Source: a virus
IMG/VR virus record: IMGVR_UViG_3300044613_002874
Coordinates: 1-43,273 of that record
Strand: one strand, 5' to 3'
DNA: 43,273 bases
Below the pieces are notes generated by a model that saw only the letters and a list, made by a program, of their open reading frames with translations, ran no database searches and was not told the origin of the DNA. This document shows positions 35,826 through 43,273 of this stretch, one piece after another; position 1 is the stretch's first letter, and the number at the start of each line of letters is the position of its first letter. The position numbers and the translations under genes were made by a program.

Positions 35826-36992
35826 TTAGCTAAATTTTACGTTAGCGTTGTTAATACCAACCAATCCCAAGTAATCTGCAGCATTCCCAAGCGAGCTTGC
35901 AGTGTTGTTAAGTTCAACATAACCGTAACGAGTCATAAAGCTTACAACTGGTTCGAATGTTGATGGATCTAAAACAACGCCAGAACTCATCAATGGGATA
36001 TATGGGCAGTAGAATGCTGGTGCATCTGATTCTGAACCACCTTTGTAACCAATTAAAATTGGTTTGTCATCTGTTGCATATGTGTTAACATATACTTTTA
36101 ATGAGTTGTTTAAAGTACCAACAAATTTTGTATTAGTTGGGGCTTCAAAAGTACCTTCTGTTGTGCGAGCAAACGCAGAAGTTGTAGCTGATTGCAAAAT
36201 AGTTAATGCAAATGGGCTAACAACAGCATAGTTACCTGCACCACGGCGAGTACGTTGAGCGATTAAGTTAGCAACACGATTGATTTGGATAGCCAAAGCA
36301 GCATGTTCGTCACCAACGAAAGTAGCAGTACCAGAAACATTAGCTTGGTCATAAGTTTGAACTTCTGTACCAGCCAAGCTGATCAAAGAACCAATAATTT
36401 CTTGGTCGATTTCAGCAGTGATTTCTTGTGCTAAAGCAGCCATAATTTCAGCTTCTACATCGATACCTTGTTGAGCTTGTGCATCTTGTGCTGATTCAAA
36501 TGTCCAACGAGCACTCAATTTACGAGTTTTCGCTTCAACAGTTTGTTTCAAGATTTGGATGCTCATTCTTTTACCTGCTTGACCTTCCAATGTTGCAGTG
36601 TTGGTTGCACCAGCTGGTACAGCATCATTACCTGAGTAAGATTCTGCAATTTTGAATGGGCTCAATGCTTCTTCACCTGCAGTTACTTGACTTGAGTTGT
36701 CAGCGTAACGAACACGTAAAGTATGGATTTGACCAACAGGACCGGTCATTGGTTGTACACCCACCAATTCGTTAGCAATAACGGTTGGCATTACACGACG
36801 GATAACTGGTAAAATTACACGGTTTAAAGTAGCGATGTTGCCTGATGATGTGCCACCAGCAGTTGCACTTTCTGTTAAATATTTACGAGTGTTTTCTAAA
36901 GTAACACCCATTACTGATTTTTTTGTGCCTTGTAGACCTTCTAATAGGGCTTCTTTAGTTTCCGCCCAACGGCCATTAAGTAGTTCTGACAT
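35826..36992 (-). CDS. gp23: Major capsid protein gp23 precursor
   Basis: This 388-residue protein has the T4-like capsid pattern: a charged N-terminal pre-segment, then PVIRRVMPTVIANELVGVQP and MTGPVGQIHTLRVRYAD, the KMSIQIL-type strand RMSIQILKQTVEAKTRKLSA, the helix EAEIMAALAQEITAEIDQEI, and near the end FVSFMTRYGYVEL-like sequence. The prohead cleavage site is probably KYLTE41|S42 (L-x-E|S), leaving a mature protein of 347 residues. T4 gp23 is 521 residues, so this is a compact version. AAGGAG lies 7 nt before the ATG. It follows scaffold gp22 at 17 nt and ends at a UUCG terminator. Confidence 0.95.
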   Translation of the reverse strand: MSELLNGRWAETKEALLEGLQGTKKSVMGVTLENTRKYLTESATAGGTSSGNIATLNRVILPVIRRVMPTVIANELVGVQPMTGPVGQIHTLRVRYADNSSQVTAGEEALSPFKIAESYSGNDAVPAGATNTATLEGQAGKRMSIQILKQTVEAKTRKLSARWTFESAQDAQAQQGIDVEAEIMAALAQEITAEIDQEIIGSLISLAGTEVQTYDQANVSGTATFVGDEHAALAIQINRVANLIAQRTRRGAGNYAVVSPFALTILQSATTSAFARTTEGTFEAPTNTKFVGTLNNSLKVYVNTYATDDKPILIGYKGGSESDAPAFYCPYIPLMSSGVVLDPSTFEPVVSFMTRYGYVELNNTASSLGNAADYLGLVGINNANVKFS

Positions 36993-37009
36993 TTAATTTC
37001 TCCTTAAAT

Positions 37010-38095
37010 TTAAAGCCCAGCGAGTCTACGCATATCAATGATGTTAGAGTCGTCGCTGCTACGATTAGTTTTGGAAAGTTTATTTCCAGTAATTTCTTTA
37101 GCTTCTACTAGTGCCTGTCTCTTTTGAGGAGCCTTTCCTGCAACTACTGCCGGTAGATACTTTTCGAAACTTTCGTTTAATTTTGAGGTTTTCACACTCT
37201 CCATTAACTCGCCCATAATTGAACGTTGTTCACTATTTAGTGGTGCCAACAATTCACTCATGATGTCCTTACGAACTTGCGCTTCTTTCAACGCACGGAT
37301 TTCTAGTTGTTTGCTTTCTAAAATCTTCTCTGCATTAACAACAGCTTTAGCTGCTTCCTGCATTGCGTGATCTTTCATGTCTATGACTTTGAGCAATTTG
37401 CTAGTTTCCGATTTTTCATTTAAATAACTCGTTTGATATTCAGCAGCAAATGCTTCGAATAACTTACGACCGAACTCAGAACGACGAGCAGCTTCAATAT
37501 CTTCTTTCAATGATGTAATTTCAGAACGAAGTCCTTGATTAACAACATTTTCAACAAGTTTCGCAGCACGTTGTACGAATTGTTCTTTTACTTTTTTGAT
37601 TTCTTGGCGACCTTCACGCAGTAATTTAACTTTTGTTTCGGTCAATTCTTGTTTGTCTTTATAAAACTCTGTAATTTCTTGAGCTAGAGCCTCAACTACG
37701 AAGTTTTCCAAGGTGCCAAATTTATTTACCATTTGCATTTGATCTTCATGCAATTCTTTGATTTCAGAAGCTAGTTGACGTGTTACAAATGTTTTCATAA
37801 CATGTGCGCTTTCAGAAATCTTTTTAGCATATTTAACTTTCATTTCTGCTAATTGCTGGCGATCTTCTGCAAACTCGCCAATTTCACTAGCTAATTGATC
37901 AGAAATCATACGATCTACTGCTTCAATCATAGTGCTTTTGTCGTGTTCATATTTTTGTGCAAACTCTTCGCGTAATTGTTGACTTACTTGTTCACGATTT
38001 TCTAAAATCTTACGTTCCCAAGCGGTTTCAATTGACTCTTTGATCTCTCCAGAAATCACATTGTTTTCAAATAACTTGTTTAATGCATCCAACAT
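37010..38095 (-). CDS. gp22: Prohead scaffold protein gp22
   Basis: This 361-residue, highly charged protein is helical and coiled-coil throughout, with Lys/Glu/Gln-rich heptads. It is the scaffold around which the capsid assembles, later cut to peptides by gp21. It is dense in [LIM]-x-E|[ASG] sites: IKES, MIEA, ISES, LREG, LFEA, ILES, LKEA, LMES, LNES and LVEA, far more than neighbouring proteins, as expected for a protein that is fully degraded. AGGAG lies 7 nt before the ATG but inside a small hairpin with the end of gp21 (38101-38117). The gene order 21-22-23 is that of T4. Confidence 0.92.
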   Translation of the reverse strand: MLDALNKLFENNVISGEIKESIETAWERKILENREQVSQQLREEFAQKYEHDKSTMIEAVDRMISDQLASEIGEFAEDRQQLAEMKVKYAKKISESAHVMKTFVTRQLASEIKELHEDQMQMVNKFGTLENFVVEALAQEITEFYKDKQELTETKVKLLREGRQEIKKVKEQFVQRAAKLVENVVNQGLRSEITSLKEDIEAARRSEFGRKLFEAFAAEYQTSYLNEKSETSKLLKVIDMKDHAMQEAAKAVVNAEKILESKQLEIRALKEAQVRKDIMSELLAPLNSEQRSIMGELMESVKTSKLNESFEKYLPAVVAGKAPQKRQALVEAKEITGNKLSKTNRSSDDSNIIDMRRLAGL

Positions 38096-38100
38096 GTGAT

Positions 38101-38117
38101 TCTCCTATTATTGGAGA
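38101..38117 (-). promoter_or_regulatory. Hairpin that may hide the gp22 ribosome binding site
   Basis: On the minus strand TCTCC and GGAGA pair across a 7-nt loop. The second arm is the Shine-Dalgarno sequence of gp22 and the loop and first arm contain the gp21 stop. A ribosome finishing gp21 would open it, giving translational coupling. Confidence 0.4.
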
Positions 38118-38734
38118 TTACTTATTATGCCTAATAAGCTCTCTTTGAGATATTTTTGCGCCTGTGGATCACCCTTCACTTCTTGTGCTATACGAAAAGC
38201 GTTATAACCACCGCGTGTATTCATTAGGTGTTCATAAATTGGTGTAGGATATGCTCCAGGTGCAGATGGCTGGGCCACCATATCTACTGTGATAATCTCA
38301 AAATCTGAGACTTCGTTTGATCCGTCATTACTGACATTTCCAGAACCTCTTGATGAGACACCTAATTTAACTCCACTTTCCAGCATTGTTTTAATTAACT
38401 GTCCCATAGGAGTTGGCAAGATTTTAAGCTTGCCATATCCATTAGGACCTTCCATCCACATATTAGTTATCATGTGGCTTACTCGATCTAAATTTATTTT
38501 TAAATCATCGGGATGATCTACTTCTCCGAGGACTGAATAACCGTTCTGAATCTGATCGTTGAGGGTTTTAACAGCCTTGCTAATCTCACTCACAGGATAA
38601 ACCCGCTGGTTTGCATTTCGGATTCCACCTTGAATGCAAATACCAGACATGTACAAGTTTTTCCCTTCTCTGTCATCAGATTCAACGATCATTTGTGCTT
38701 CGTTGAAGCTGAGGTTTTCTCGGAGATATAACAT
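38108..38734 (-). CDS. gp21: Prohead core protease gp21
   Basis: This 208-residue serine protease matures the prohead by cutting after [LI]-x-E in the scaffold, capsid and internal proteins. The S80 family features are visible: GICIQGGIRNANQRVYPVSE near residues 31-50, the catalytic His in VLGEVDHPDDLKINL (His74), and the catalytic Ser in LKLGVSSRGSGNV (about 127-128). A later DFEIITVDMVAQPSAPGAYP is conserved in the family. It has a possible self-processing site I-V-E|S at residues 16-19. The start is 3 nt after the stop of the core gene. Confidence 0.93.
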   Translation of the reverse strand: MLYLRENLSFNEAQMIVESDDREGKNLYMSGICIQGGIRNANQRVYPVSEISKAVKTLNDQIQNGYSVLGEVDHPDDLKINLDRVSHMITNMWMEGPNGYGKLKILPTPMGQLIKTMLESGVKLGVSSRGSGNVSNDGSNEVSDFEIITVDMVAQPSAPGAYPTPIYEHLMNTRGGYNAFRIAQEVKGDPQAQKYLKESLLGIISNLQ

Positions 38735-38737
38735 AGA

Positions 38738-39640
38738 TTATTTCCCGCTCACAGGTCCGTAAGCTTTAACGCCGCCTGATTGACCTTTGCGTTCCGCACC
38801 ATGTCCTTTACTAACAGGTTTCAATTTTGGTGCTTTTGAATTACCTGGGACGTTTTGGTTACCACCATCCATTTTTTGTGTAGATGGTTTTAACAACCCA
38901 CCTTGTGTTCCACCAGTTGTTGATGTACCACCACGTGCGATGTTAGCTGTTGTGCCACCCATATCATTTTTACCTGCTAATGGGCTACGTGTTTGAACAC
39001 CGTTATCACCGTGTTTAGGTAATGCAACTTTGTTCACATATTCCATAAATGCTTCGAATTCATTTTGTTCTTCTGGTTGATTTTCAAAAGAGTGAGTCAC
39101 ATGTACTTCTTTAACGCCACTGTCGCCAGCGCCTAAATCTGCACCGAATTCATCTTCTTCACCACCGAATTCATCTTCTTCACCACCGAATTCGTCACCT
39201 TCTTCATCACCGCCAAACATATCAGCGTGTTCTGGTTCGCTTTCTTCGCCAGCCATTAATTGGTCCAATTCTGATCTCAATTCGTCAATTGCATCTTCAA
39301 GGTCAAGAATTCTGTCTTCGTAGTCACCTTCTTCTGAATCATCACCTTCTTCATCATCACCAAAATCTGGTGCATCATCTTCTTCATCATCTTCTGAATC
39401 ATCACCTTCTTCGTCATCACCGAAATCTGGTGCATCATCTTCTTCATCATCGAAATCTGGTGTGTCAGTTTCTTCTTCCTCTTCTTCCTCTTCAGGACCA
39501 CCGAAATCAGATTCTAATAATTCTTCATAAATTTCACGTGATTTTCCAACAACAATGTTGTGGAAAATTTCTTTTGCTGCTTCTTGATCTTCATTGATCA
39601 AAGCTTCGAGCATAGCTTCAAATTGTGCGCGATCTGTCAT
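38738..39640 (-). CDS. Acidic prohead core protein (gp68 position)
   Basis: The chosen start is the ATG at 39640 (MTDRAQFEAMLEALINEDQE, 300 residues), with AGGAG 8 nt upstream; an upstream in-frame start at 39670 has no such signal. After a helical N-terminus with LLES and LEA sites, residues about 55-165 are extremely acidic with repeats of DAPDFGDDEEGDDSE and DEFGGEE. The C-terminal third is Gly/Lys-rich and basic. In T4 the same place, between portal and protease, holds small prohead core proteins gp67 and gp68. The acidic low-complexity core fits a scaffold-core role. Sequence identity with gp68 cannot be shown by eye. Confidence 0.7.
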   Translation of the reverse strand: MTDRAQFEAMLEALINEDQEAAKEIFHNIVVGKSREIYEELLESDFGGPEEEEEEEETDTPDFDDEEDDAPDFGDDEEGDDSEDDEEDDAPDFGDDEEGDDSEEGDYEDRILDLEDAIDELRSELDQLMAGEESEPEHADMFGGDEEGDEFGGEEDEFGGEEDEFGADLGAGDSGVKEVHVTHSFENQPEEQNEFEAFMEYVNKVALPKHGDNGVQTRSPLAGKNDMGGTTANIARGGTSTTGGTQGGLLKPSTQKMDGGNQNVPGNSKAPKLKPVSKGHGAERKGQSGGVKAYGPVSGK

Positions 39641-39689
39641 GTATAATTCTCCTGTGATAATTACAAGCAAGGCTGTATCTTATTTACTT

Positions 39690-39697
39690 TATTTAGT
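39690..39697 (-). promoter_or_regulatory. Possible late promoter element ACTAAATA
   Basis: The minus strand reads TTTACTAAATAAAGTAAATAAG in the 98-nt gap before the acidic core gene. ACTAAATA is the octamer also found before the sheath gene. AGTAAATA (39681-39688) follows closely and could serve instead. Confidence 0.4.
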
Positions 39698-39738
39698 AAA
39701 AATAGTGGTATAATAGTCAAAAAACGTTATATTTCGCG

Positions 39739-39978
39739 TTATACGGGTGGTGCTGCCGGGGTTGAATACATCGAATGTATAAATCCTAGTTCACTCTCTT
39801 GTTCTAAAATATGAGCTTCGCTACTTTTACGAAGCTCATTTAATTGTCGAAGTGTCAACCGAGTTTTGCGTGTATCACCACGCAAAAATGTTCCACCATC
39901 ACGCTCTGGTTCATAACGTAATTCACTAGCCATTTGTCTAGTATCAGGGTCTATGTAAAATAATTCTCTTAAAATCAT
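39739..39978 (-). CDS. Small prohead-associated protein (gp67 position)
   Basis: This 79-residue protein begins MILRELFYIDPDTRQMASEL and contains DTRKTRLTLRQLNELRKSSE and a C-terminal ELGFIHSMYSTPA, a pattern known from a small gene directly after the portal gene in aquatic T4-like phages. T4 has prohead core gene 67 in this position, but the similarity is positional. There is no Shine-Dalgarno sequence. A perfect TATAAATA overlaps the portal stop 5 nt before the ATG, so it may be translated from a leaderless late transcript. Confidence 0.72.
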   Translation of the reverse strand: MILRELFYIDPDTRQMASELRYEPERDGGTFLRGDTRKTRLTLRQLNELRKSSEAHILEQESELGFIHSMYSTPAAPPV

Positions 39979-39983
39979 AATAG

Positions 39984-39991
39984 TATTTATA
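39984..39991 (-). promoter_or_regulatory. Perfect T4-type late promoter TATAAATA
   Basis: The minus strand reads GGTATAAATACTATTATG. All 8 bases match the T4 late consensus. It contains the portal stop codon and ends 5 nt before the ATG of the 79-residue gene. Confidence 0.7.
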
Positions 39992-41735
39992 CCGGTGGAG
40001 GTGTTACTGGTACTGCACCCGCAGCTGAAGCAACTGGCGCTGCTCCTGTTCCATCAGTTGGCAATTCTCCTTCCATTTCTGGAGAGATTCCTAAATCACC
40101 CGCCATGCCTAAATCGCCCTCAATACCTGCCGCCGACAATCCAGCGCTACGCAATTCACCAGCTGCATCAGTATGTGTAGGCTGTCCTTTACCACTTTCT
40201 TCGCCCCATAAACGTTCGTTTTCTGCCACCTCATCATCAGTTAAACCAAGGAATCGTTTCAAAGCAAATCGTTTACTCATATAGGGTATAGCTTGCAATG
40301 TGTTGAACGTATTGATACGTTCACTATCTAACGATGCTTGTCTGGTGCTAGCAAAATTAATTGGTGGATTGAAACTCAATTCAAATAAACTGGAATCAAT
40401 GTTTACCCCTCGATTGTTCATGTACAATTTAAATTCGCTATCAAATGCTTCTGTAATCAAACACTGTAATCTCTCGCAATATTTGTTAAATCGCAATTCT
40501 TGAATATATGCTGTACCAACTCGGCCATCATTAAAACTAGCTTGGCTGTCGTCTGCACCAGTTGGCAAATATGAACTTGGAATTCGTAATCCACGGAATA
40601 ATTTATTGGTGAAATATTTTAAATCATCAATTTCGCCAAGATTTGTACCACCAGGCAATGTATCTACTTTACTCCCACGACCATCAGCAGTCATTGGGAA
40701 GAAATAATCTTCATTAATTGATAACGGATTGTAAGCTGAATCGATTACATTTTGACCGCCACCAGTTTGACTTGGTATTCTTCGTTGATGTATTTCATTT
40801 TTCACACGTTCAACAAATGCCATAGCTAAATGGCTAGGCATATTGCCAACATCAATGTGGAATATACGGCGTTCAGGAGCACGTTGAATACGATATATTA
40901 AGATCGCATCTTCAAGTAATTCTTTTTGTTTATATACTTTAAATATATTTTCTAATAAACTATTACCAAATGGGTAATTATTATCAAGACCTTCTGATAA
41001 TGACAAATGAACTACGTGTTCTGCATCAATTGCGTTTTCTGTTTCAGATAATCCCCATCTACTTCCAGAGCTACTAGAAGGATAAGCACCAGATGTCCCA
41101 CGTTGTGTCGAACTTGTTCCCAAATATCCGCTACTTGGAATCACCCCGCCACCATTTTGTCGTGGATTAATGTTTGGTGTTATCTGTGTTGCAACTAAAT
41201 TTTCAAAATTAGGTGCTAAATCTTTAATAACGTATTGTTCTGGTTTTTTACCATCACTTTCATTTACAATTATTTTTACAATTTTACTTGGATCAACCCA
41301 TGACCATTTCTGTGTTTCTGGGTCTCTGATGAAGAATGCATCACCATATTTGAATACATTTCTAACAATTCTAAAAATCCTAGTATCAAACAATTGTAAT
41401 GTATTCCATTGTTGTAAATATTCACCAAGAATTCTTACTTCAGAATTTGTTGCTTTACTTCGCCATTTAACAGTAAATGGGCTTTTTCCATCTTTTAATT
41501 TTTGTGTACAGAATTCAGCTAGAATATCTAATGCTGCATTGATTTCTGGGTCACTATCCATTACTTCATACTGTTGGTATCTGTCAACTCTGTTTGGACT
41601 ACCAGTATATACGTCTGGTAAATAACTAGAATAATTAGTTCTAGCTGGACCAGGTTTAGAGTTGGAGTTTAATCCCGATACTGGACTTAATCCAGATCCC
41701 TCAGCCACCGGTGTAAAATACTTTTTCCATGTCAT
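39987..41735 (-). CDS. gp20: Portal vertex protein gp20
   Basis: This 582-residue protein forms the dodecameric ring at the head vertex through which DNA is packaged and released. T4-family motifs: RVDRYQQYEVMDSDPEINAA with LDILAEFCT (about 50-78), WSWVDPSKIVKIIVNE, the YPFGNSLLE segment near 255, RIQRAPERRIFHIDVGNMP (about 283-301), DLKYFTNKLFRGLRIPSSYL (about 375-394), and FVERVKNEIHQRR. The C-terminal 70 residues are Ala/Gly/Pro-rich. A ribosome binding site AAGGAA precedes the ATG, 12 nt after the upstream gene. Confidence 0.95.
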   Translation of the reverse strand: MTWKKYFTPVAEGSGLSPVSGLNSNSKPGPARTNYSSYLPDVYTGSPNRVDRYQQYEVMDSDPEINAALDILAEFCTQKLKDGKSPFTVKWRSKATNSEVRILGEYLQQWNTLQLFDTRIFRIVRNVFKYGDAFFIRDPETQKWSWVDPSKIVKIIVNESDGKKPEQYVIKDLAPNFENLVATQITPNINPRQNGGGVIPSSGYLGTSSTQRGTSGAYPSSSSGSRWGLSETENAIDAEHVVHLSLSEGLDNNYPFGNSLLENIFKVYKQKELLEDAILIYRIQRAPERRIFHIDVGNMPSHLAMAFVERVKNEIHQRRIPSQTGGGQNVIDSAYNPLSINEDYFFPMTADGRGSKVDTLPGGTNLGEIDDLKYFTNKLFRGLRIPSSYLPTGADDSQASFNDGRVGTAYIQELRFNKYCERLQCLITEAFDSEFKLYMNNRGVNIDSSLFELSFNPPINFASTRQASLDSERINTFNTLQAIPYMSKRFALKRFLGLTDDEVAENERLWGEESGKGQPTHTDAAGELRSAGLSAAGIEGDLGMAGDLGISPEMEGELPTDGTGAAPVASAAGAVPVTPPPV

Positions 41736-41747
41736 TTTAAAAATTCC

Positions 41748-43273
41748 TTATCTTGCGTTTAAATTAGGCGATAATTGCTTGGTTGCACGATATTGTTTAT
41801 CAGTGGTTTCCAACATGTCTGATGTTGTTGATATTAGTTTAACCATTGATGTATTTAACGTTGCTAACTGCTCATTGATATCTTTTAAGGTTATATCAGA
41901 TGCACCAGATGATGGTTCTTGTGTAACTTGTGGTGCTTGATTCACAGGTTCTATAGTAGGTTGTGGCATTTGATTCATTAAATTCGACGAAGTCATAGAA
42001 ACAGAATTCATCATATTTTCAATGATATTTGCTTGTTTGCCACCCATTGTCTTTTGCATATCTGCTAAAAATTCTGGCACTTTTCCTTTTGGAACCACCG
42101 CCTCATTTCCATGTAAAATCGCTGACATTCCTGTACCGAAATCCTTGCCAAACCAATCACCAAATGATTCTTTTGTGCCGTTGGCAAATTGATTTTTCGT
42201 AGTAGAACCACCACTTGATGCCGCTAGGTTACCCATTAATTGGACTGTTGCGGCTGATATTGATTTAATATTTGATAAGCCTTGAATAGCACCCTTTTCT
42301 AACATTGAACCTATATCTTTAATAAATGTTCCGCTATCAATAGATTTAACAAAATCCTTACCAAAATCACCATACATTCGGTCGGACATTGGTTCGCCTG
42401 TTTTTTTATCGATTGTTGATATAAAATCATTAACTGTTGCCCCTTCGGTATTTTTCTTACTAACTGCATCGGCAAATCTAGCATTAGCTGCCAATACTGC
42501 TTCTTGAGGTTTTTTTGCAGCATCTTCAATCGCTCTACCAGTTTTAACAAGAAATTCAGTACTGGCTGCTTCAGCTGCGATTTTTCCGGATCCAGTTTTA
42601 CTTTCTACTGCAAGTTCAGCTTTTTTTCTGTTTTCCGCAGCAGCTTCTGCTTGACTTATTTTTAGGTTTTCAGCGGTTGATTGAATACCTTCTGATTGCT
42701 GTCGAAATCCCAGCATAATTTCACCCTGGGTAGTGGCAACTTTATTAAAACCAGAATTAGCCGCTATTTGCTTTTGTACTTCAGTAGAGTTCATCCGTAT
42801 GGCGATTTGTTCGTTGATTGATTCAATTTGCTTTTTATACGTTTCGGCCTCTTCCTTTGTACCAGCGTGTTTTAAATTCTCAACTGCATTTCTCAATGGT
42901 TCTGCTAACTCACCAATTCCTTGTGCAACTTCAAGATTTTTCTCAGTCAACGCACCACCAGTAACATAGTTTTTTATTAAGTCTCCAACAATTTTTGGTG
43001 TATTTTGAATAACACTGTCAACGGAAGACTTTGCTTCTTTATTGACATTCACATTAAGTGCTGCTTGATATTTCATGTCATTTTTGTTTGCTTCCATGAT
43101 AGAAATTTGTTCTTTTCTACTAATTCCGTATAATTGAGTGGTTTTATCCATCTCTTTACCAAGTTTATTAACTGATTCAAATAACAGATTCTGATTTTCG
43201 ACCTTTGATAAATCCAAATGCCGCTGTGTTGTCATTGACATTGCTAATAATTTGTTTTGTTCACCAGTTGTCC
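41748..43273 (-). CDS. Tape-measure-like tail protein, C-terminal part (5' end beyond right edge)
   Basis: The frame is open to the right edge with no stop, so the Met at 43241 is probably internal; about 507 residues are visible. Most is helical and Lys/Glu/Ala/Gln-rich, like a long coiled coil (residues about 15-250). Towards the end, SAILHGNEAVVPKGKVPEFL is the motif typical of C-terminal regions of phage tape-measure and related tail proteins, followed by a Gln/Pro linker and a short terminal coiled coil. A tape measure sets tail length and is ejected ahead of the DNA. A position directly before the portal is not that of T4 gene 29, so another large virion protein is possible. Confidence 0.5.
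   Translation of the reverse strand, partial: TTGEQNKLLAMSMTTQRHLDLSKVENQNLLFESVNKLGKEMDKTTQLYGISRKEQISIMEANKNDMKYQAALNVNVNKEAKSSVDSVIQNTPKIVGDLIKNYVTGGALTEKNLEVAQGIGELAEPLRNAVENLKHAGTKEEAETYKKQIESINEQIAIRMNSTEVQKQIAANSGFNKVATTQGEIMLGFRQQSEGIQSTAENLKISQAEAAAENRKKAELAVESKTGSGKIAAEAASTEFLVKTGRAIEDAAKKPQEAVLAANARFADAVSKKNTEGATVNDFISTIDKKTGEPMSDRMYGDFGKDFVKSIDSGTFIKDIGSMLEKGAIQGLSNIKSISAATVQLMGNLAASSGGSTTKNQFANGTKESFGDWFGKDFGTGMSAILHGNEAVVPKGKVPEFLADMQKTMGGKQANIIENMMNSVSMTSSNLMNQMPQPTIEPVNQAPQVTQEPSSGASDITLKDINEQLATLNTSMVKLISTTSDMLETTDKQYRATKQLSPNLNAR

Noticed and set aside
39641-39670. Upstream start at 39670 for the acidic core protein
   Set aside because: No Shine-Dalgarno sequence there, whereas the ATG at 39640 has AGGAG at good spacing.
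1-43273. tRNA genes, CRISPR arrays, integrase, transposase, reverse transcriptase or attachment sites
   Set aside because: None were recognised; apart from the intein the window shows no mobile element and no sign of lysogeny functions.

Overview
This window is the head, packaging, neck, tail and tail-fibre module of a large, AT-rich, T4-like contractile-tailed phage. The evidence is a near-complete set of T4 virion homologues: portal gp20, prohead core proteins, protease gp21, scaffold gp22, capsid gp23, neck gp13/gp14, tail terminator gp15, sheath gp18, tube gp19, a second tube-like protein, head-completion gp4, and terminases gp16 and gp17. Protein sequences (short gp23, very large sheath, GSGY-type, collagen-like and beta-helix fibres, and a small gene between portal and core) resemble marine or freshwater T4-like phages (cyanophage/pelagimyophage type) more than T4 itself. 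The host cannot be named from the sequence.

Layout, reading mostly along the minus strand from the right edge. 43273-35826: a truncated tape-measure-like protein, portal, gp67-like protein, acidic core protein, protease, scaffold and capsid, closed by a UUCG terminator. 35663-20688: a late promoter, then a GSGY-repeat virion protein, three huge beta-helix/repeat fibre-type proteins and two tandem collagen-like fibres ending in S74 chaperone domains. 20636-18902: a 2OG-Fe(II) oxygenase and a GT4-type glycosyltransferase behind a perfect sigma-70 promoter that contains a 28-bp palindrome. 15592-18910 is on the plus strand: gp14, gp15 and a Nudix hydrolase. 15515-9954: gp13, a dNMP kinase with its own perfect sigma-70 promoter, sheath and tube, then a UUCG terminator. 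9876-1: tube-like protein, a small conserved protein, gp4, small terminase, three accessory genes (one methyltransferase-like), a long hairpin terminator, the large terminase interrupted by an intein, a 677-residue protein, and a protein with a peptidoglycan-binding-like repeat that runs off the left edge.

Two promoter classes can be read. Late T4-type elements (NATAAATA or ACTAAATA) precede structural operons. Consensus host-type TTGACA-N17-TATAAT promoters precede two non-structural genes or gene pairs. Four late elements lie only 4-5 nt before an ATG that has no Shine-Dalgarno sequence, which predicts leaderless or nearly leaderless late mRNAs.

The points most worth following are a WCT-type (class 3) intein with a LAGLIDADG endonuclease, inserted exactly between the Lys and Thr of the terminase Walker A motif, and a possible collagen-fibre modification cassette (two collagen-like fibres, oxygenase, glycosyltransferase, and a Nudix enzyme converging on it). 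Others are a seven-copy 'KC-RD' repeat across two adjacent giant virion proteins and gp21-type cleavage motifs at the N-termini of three unassigned proteins.
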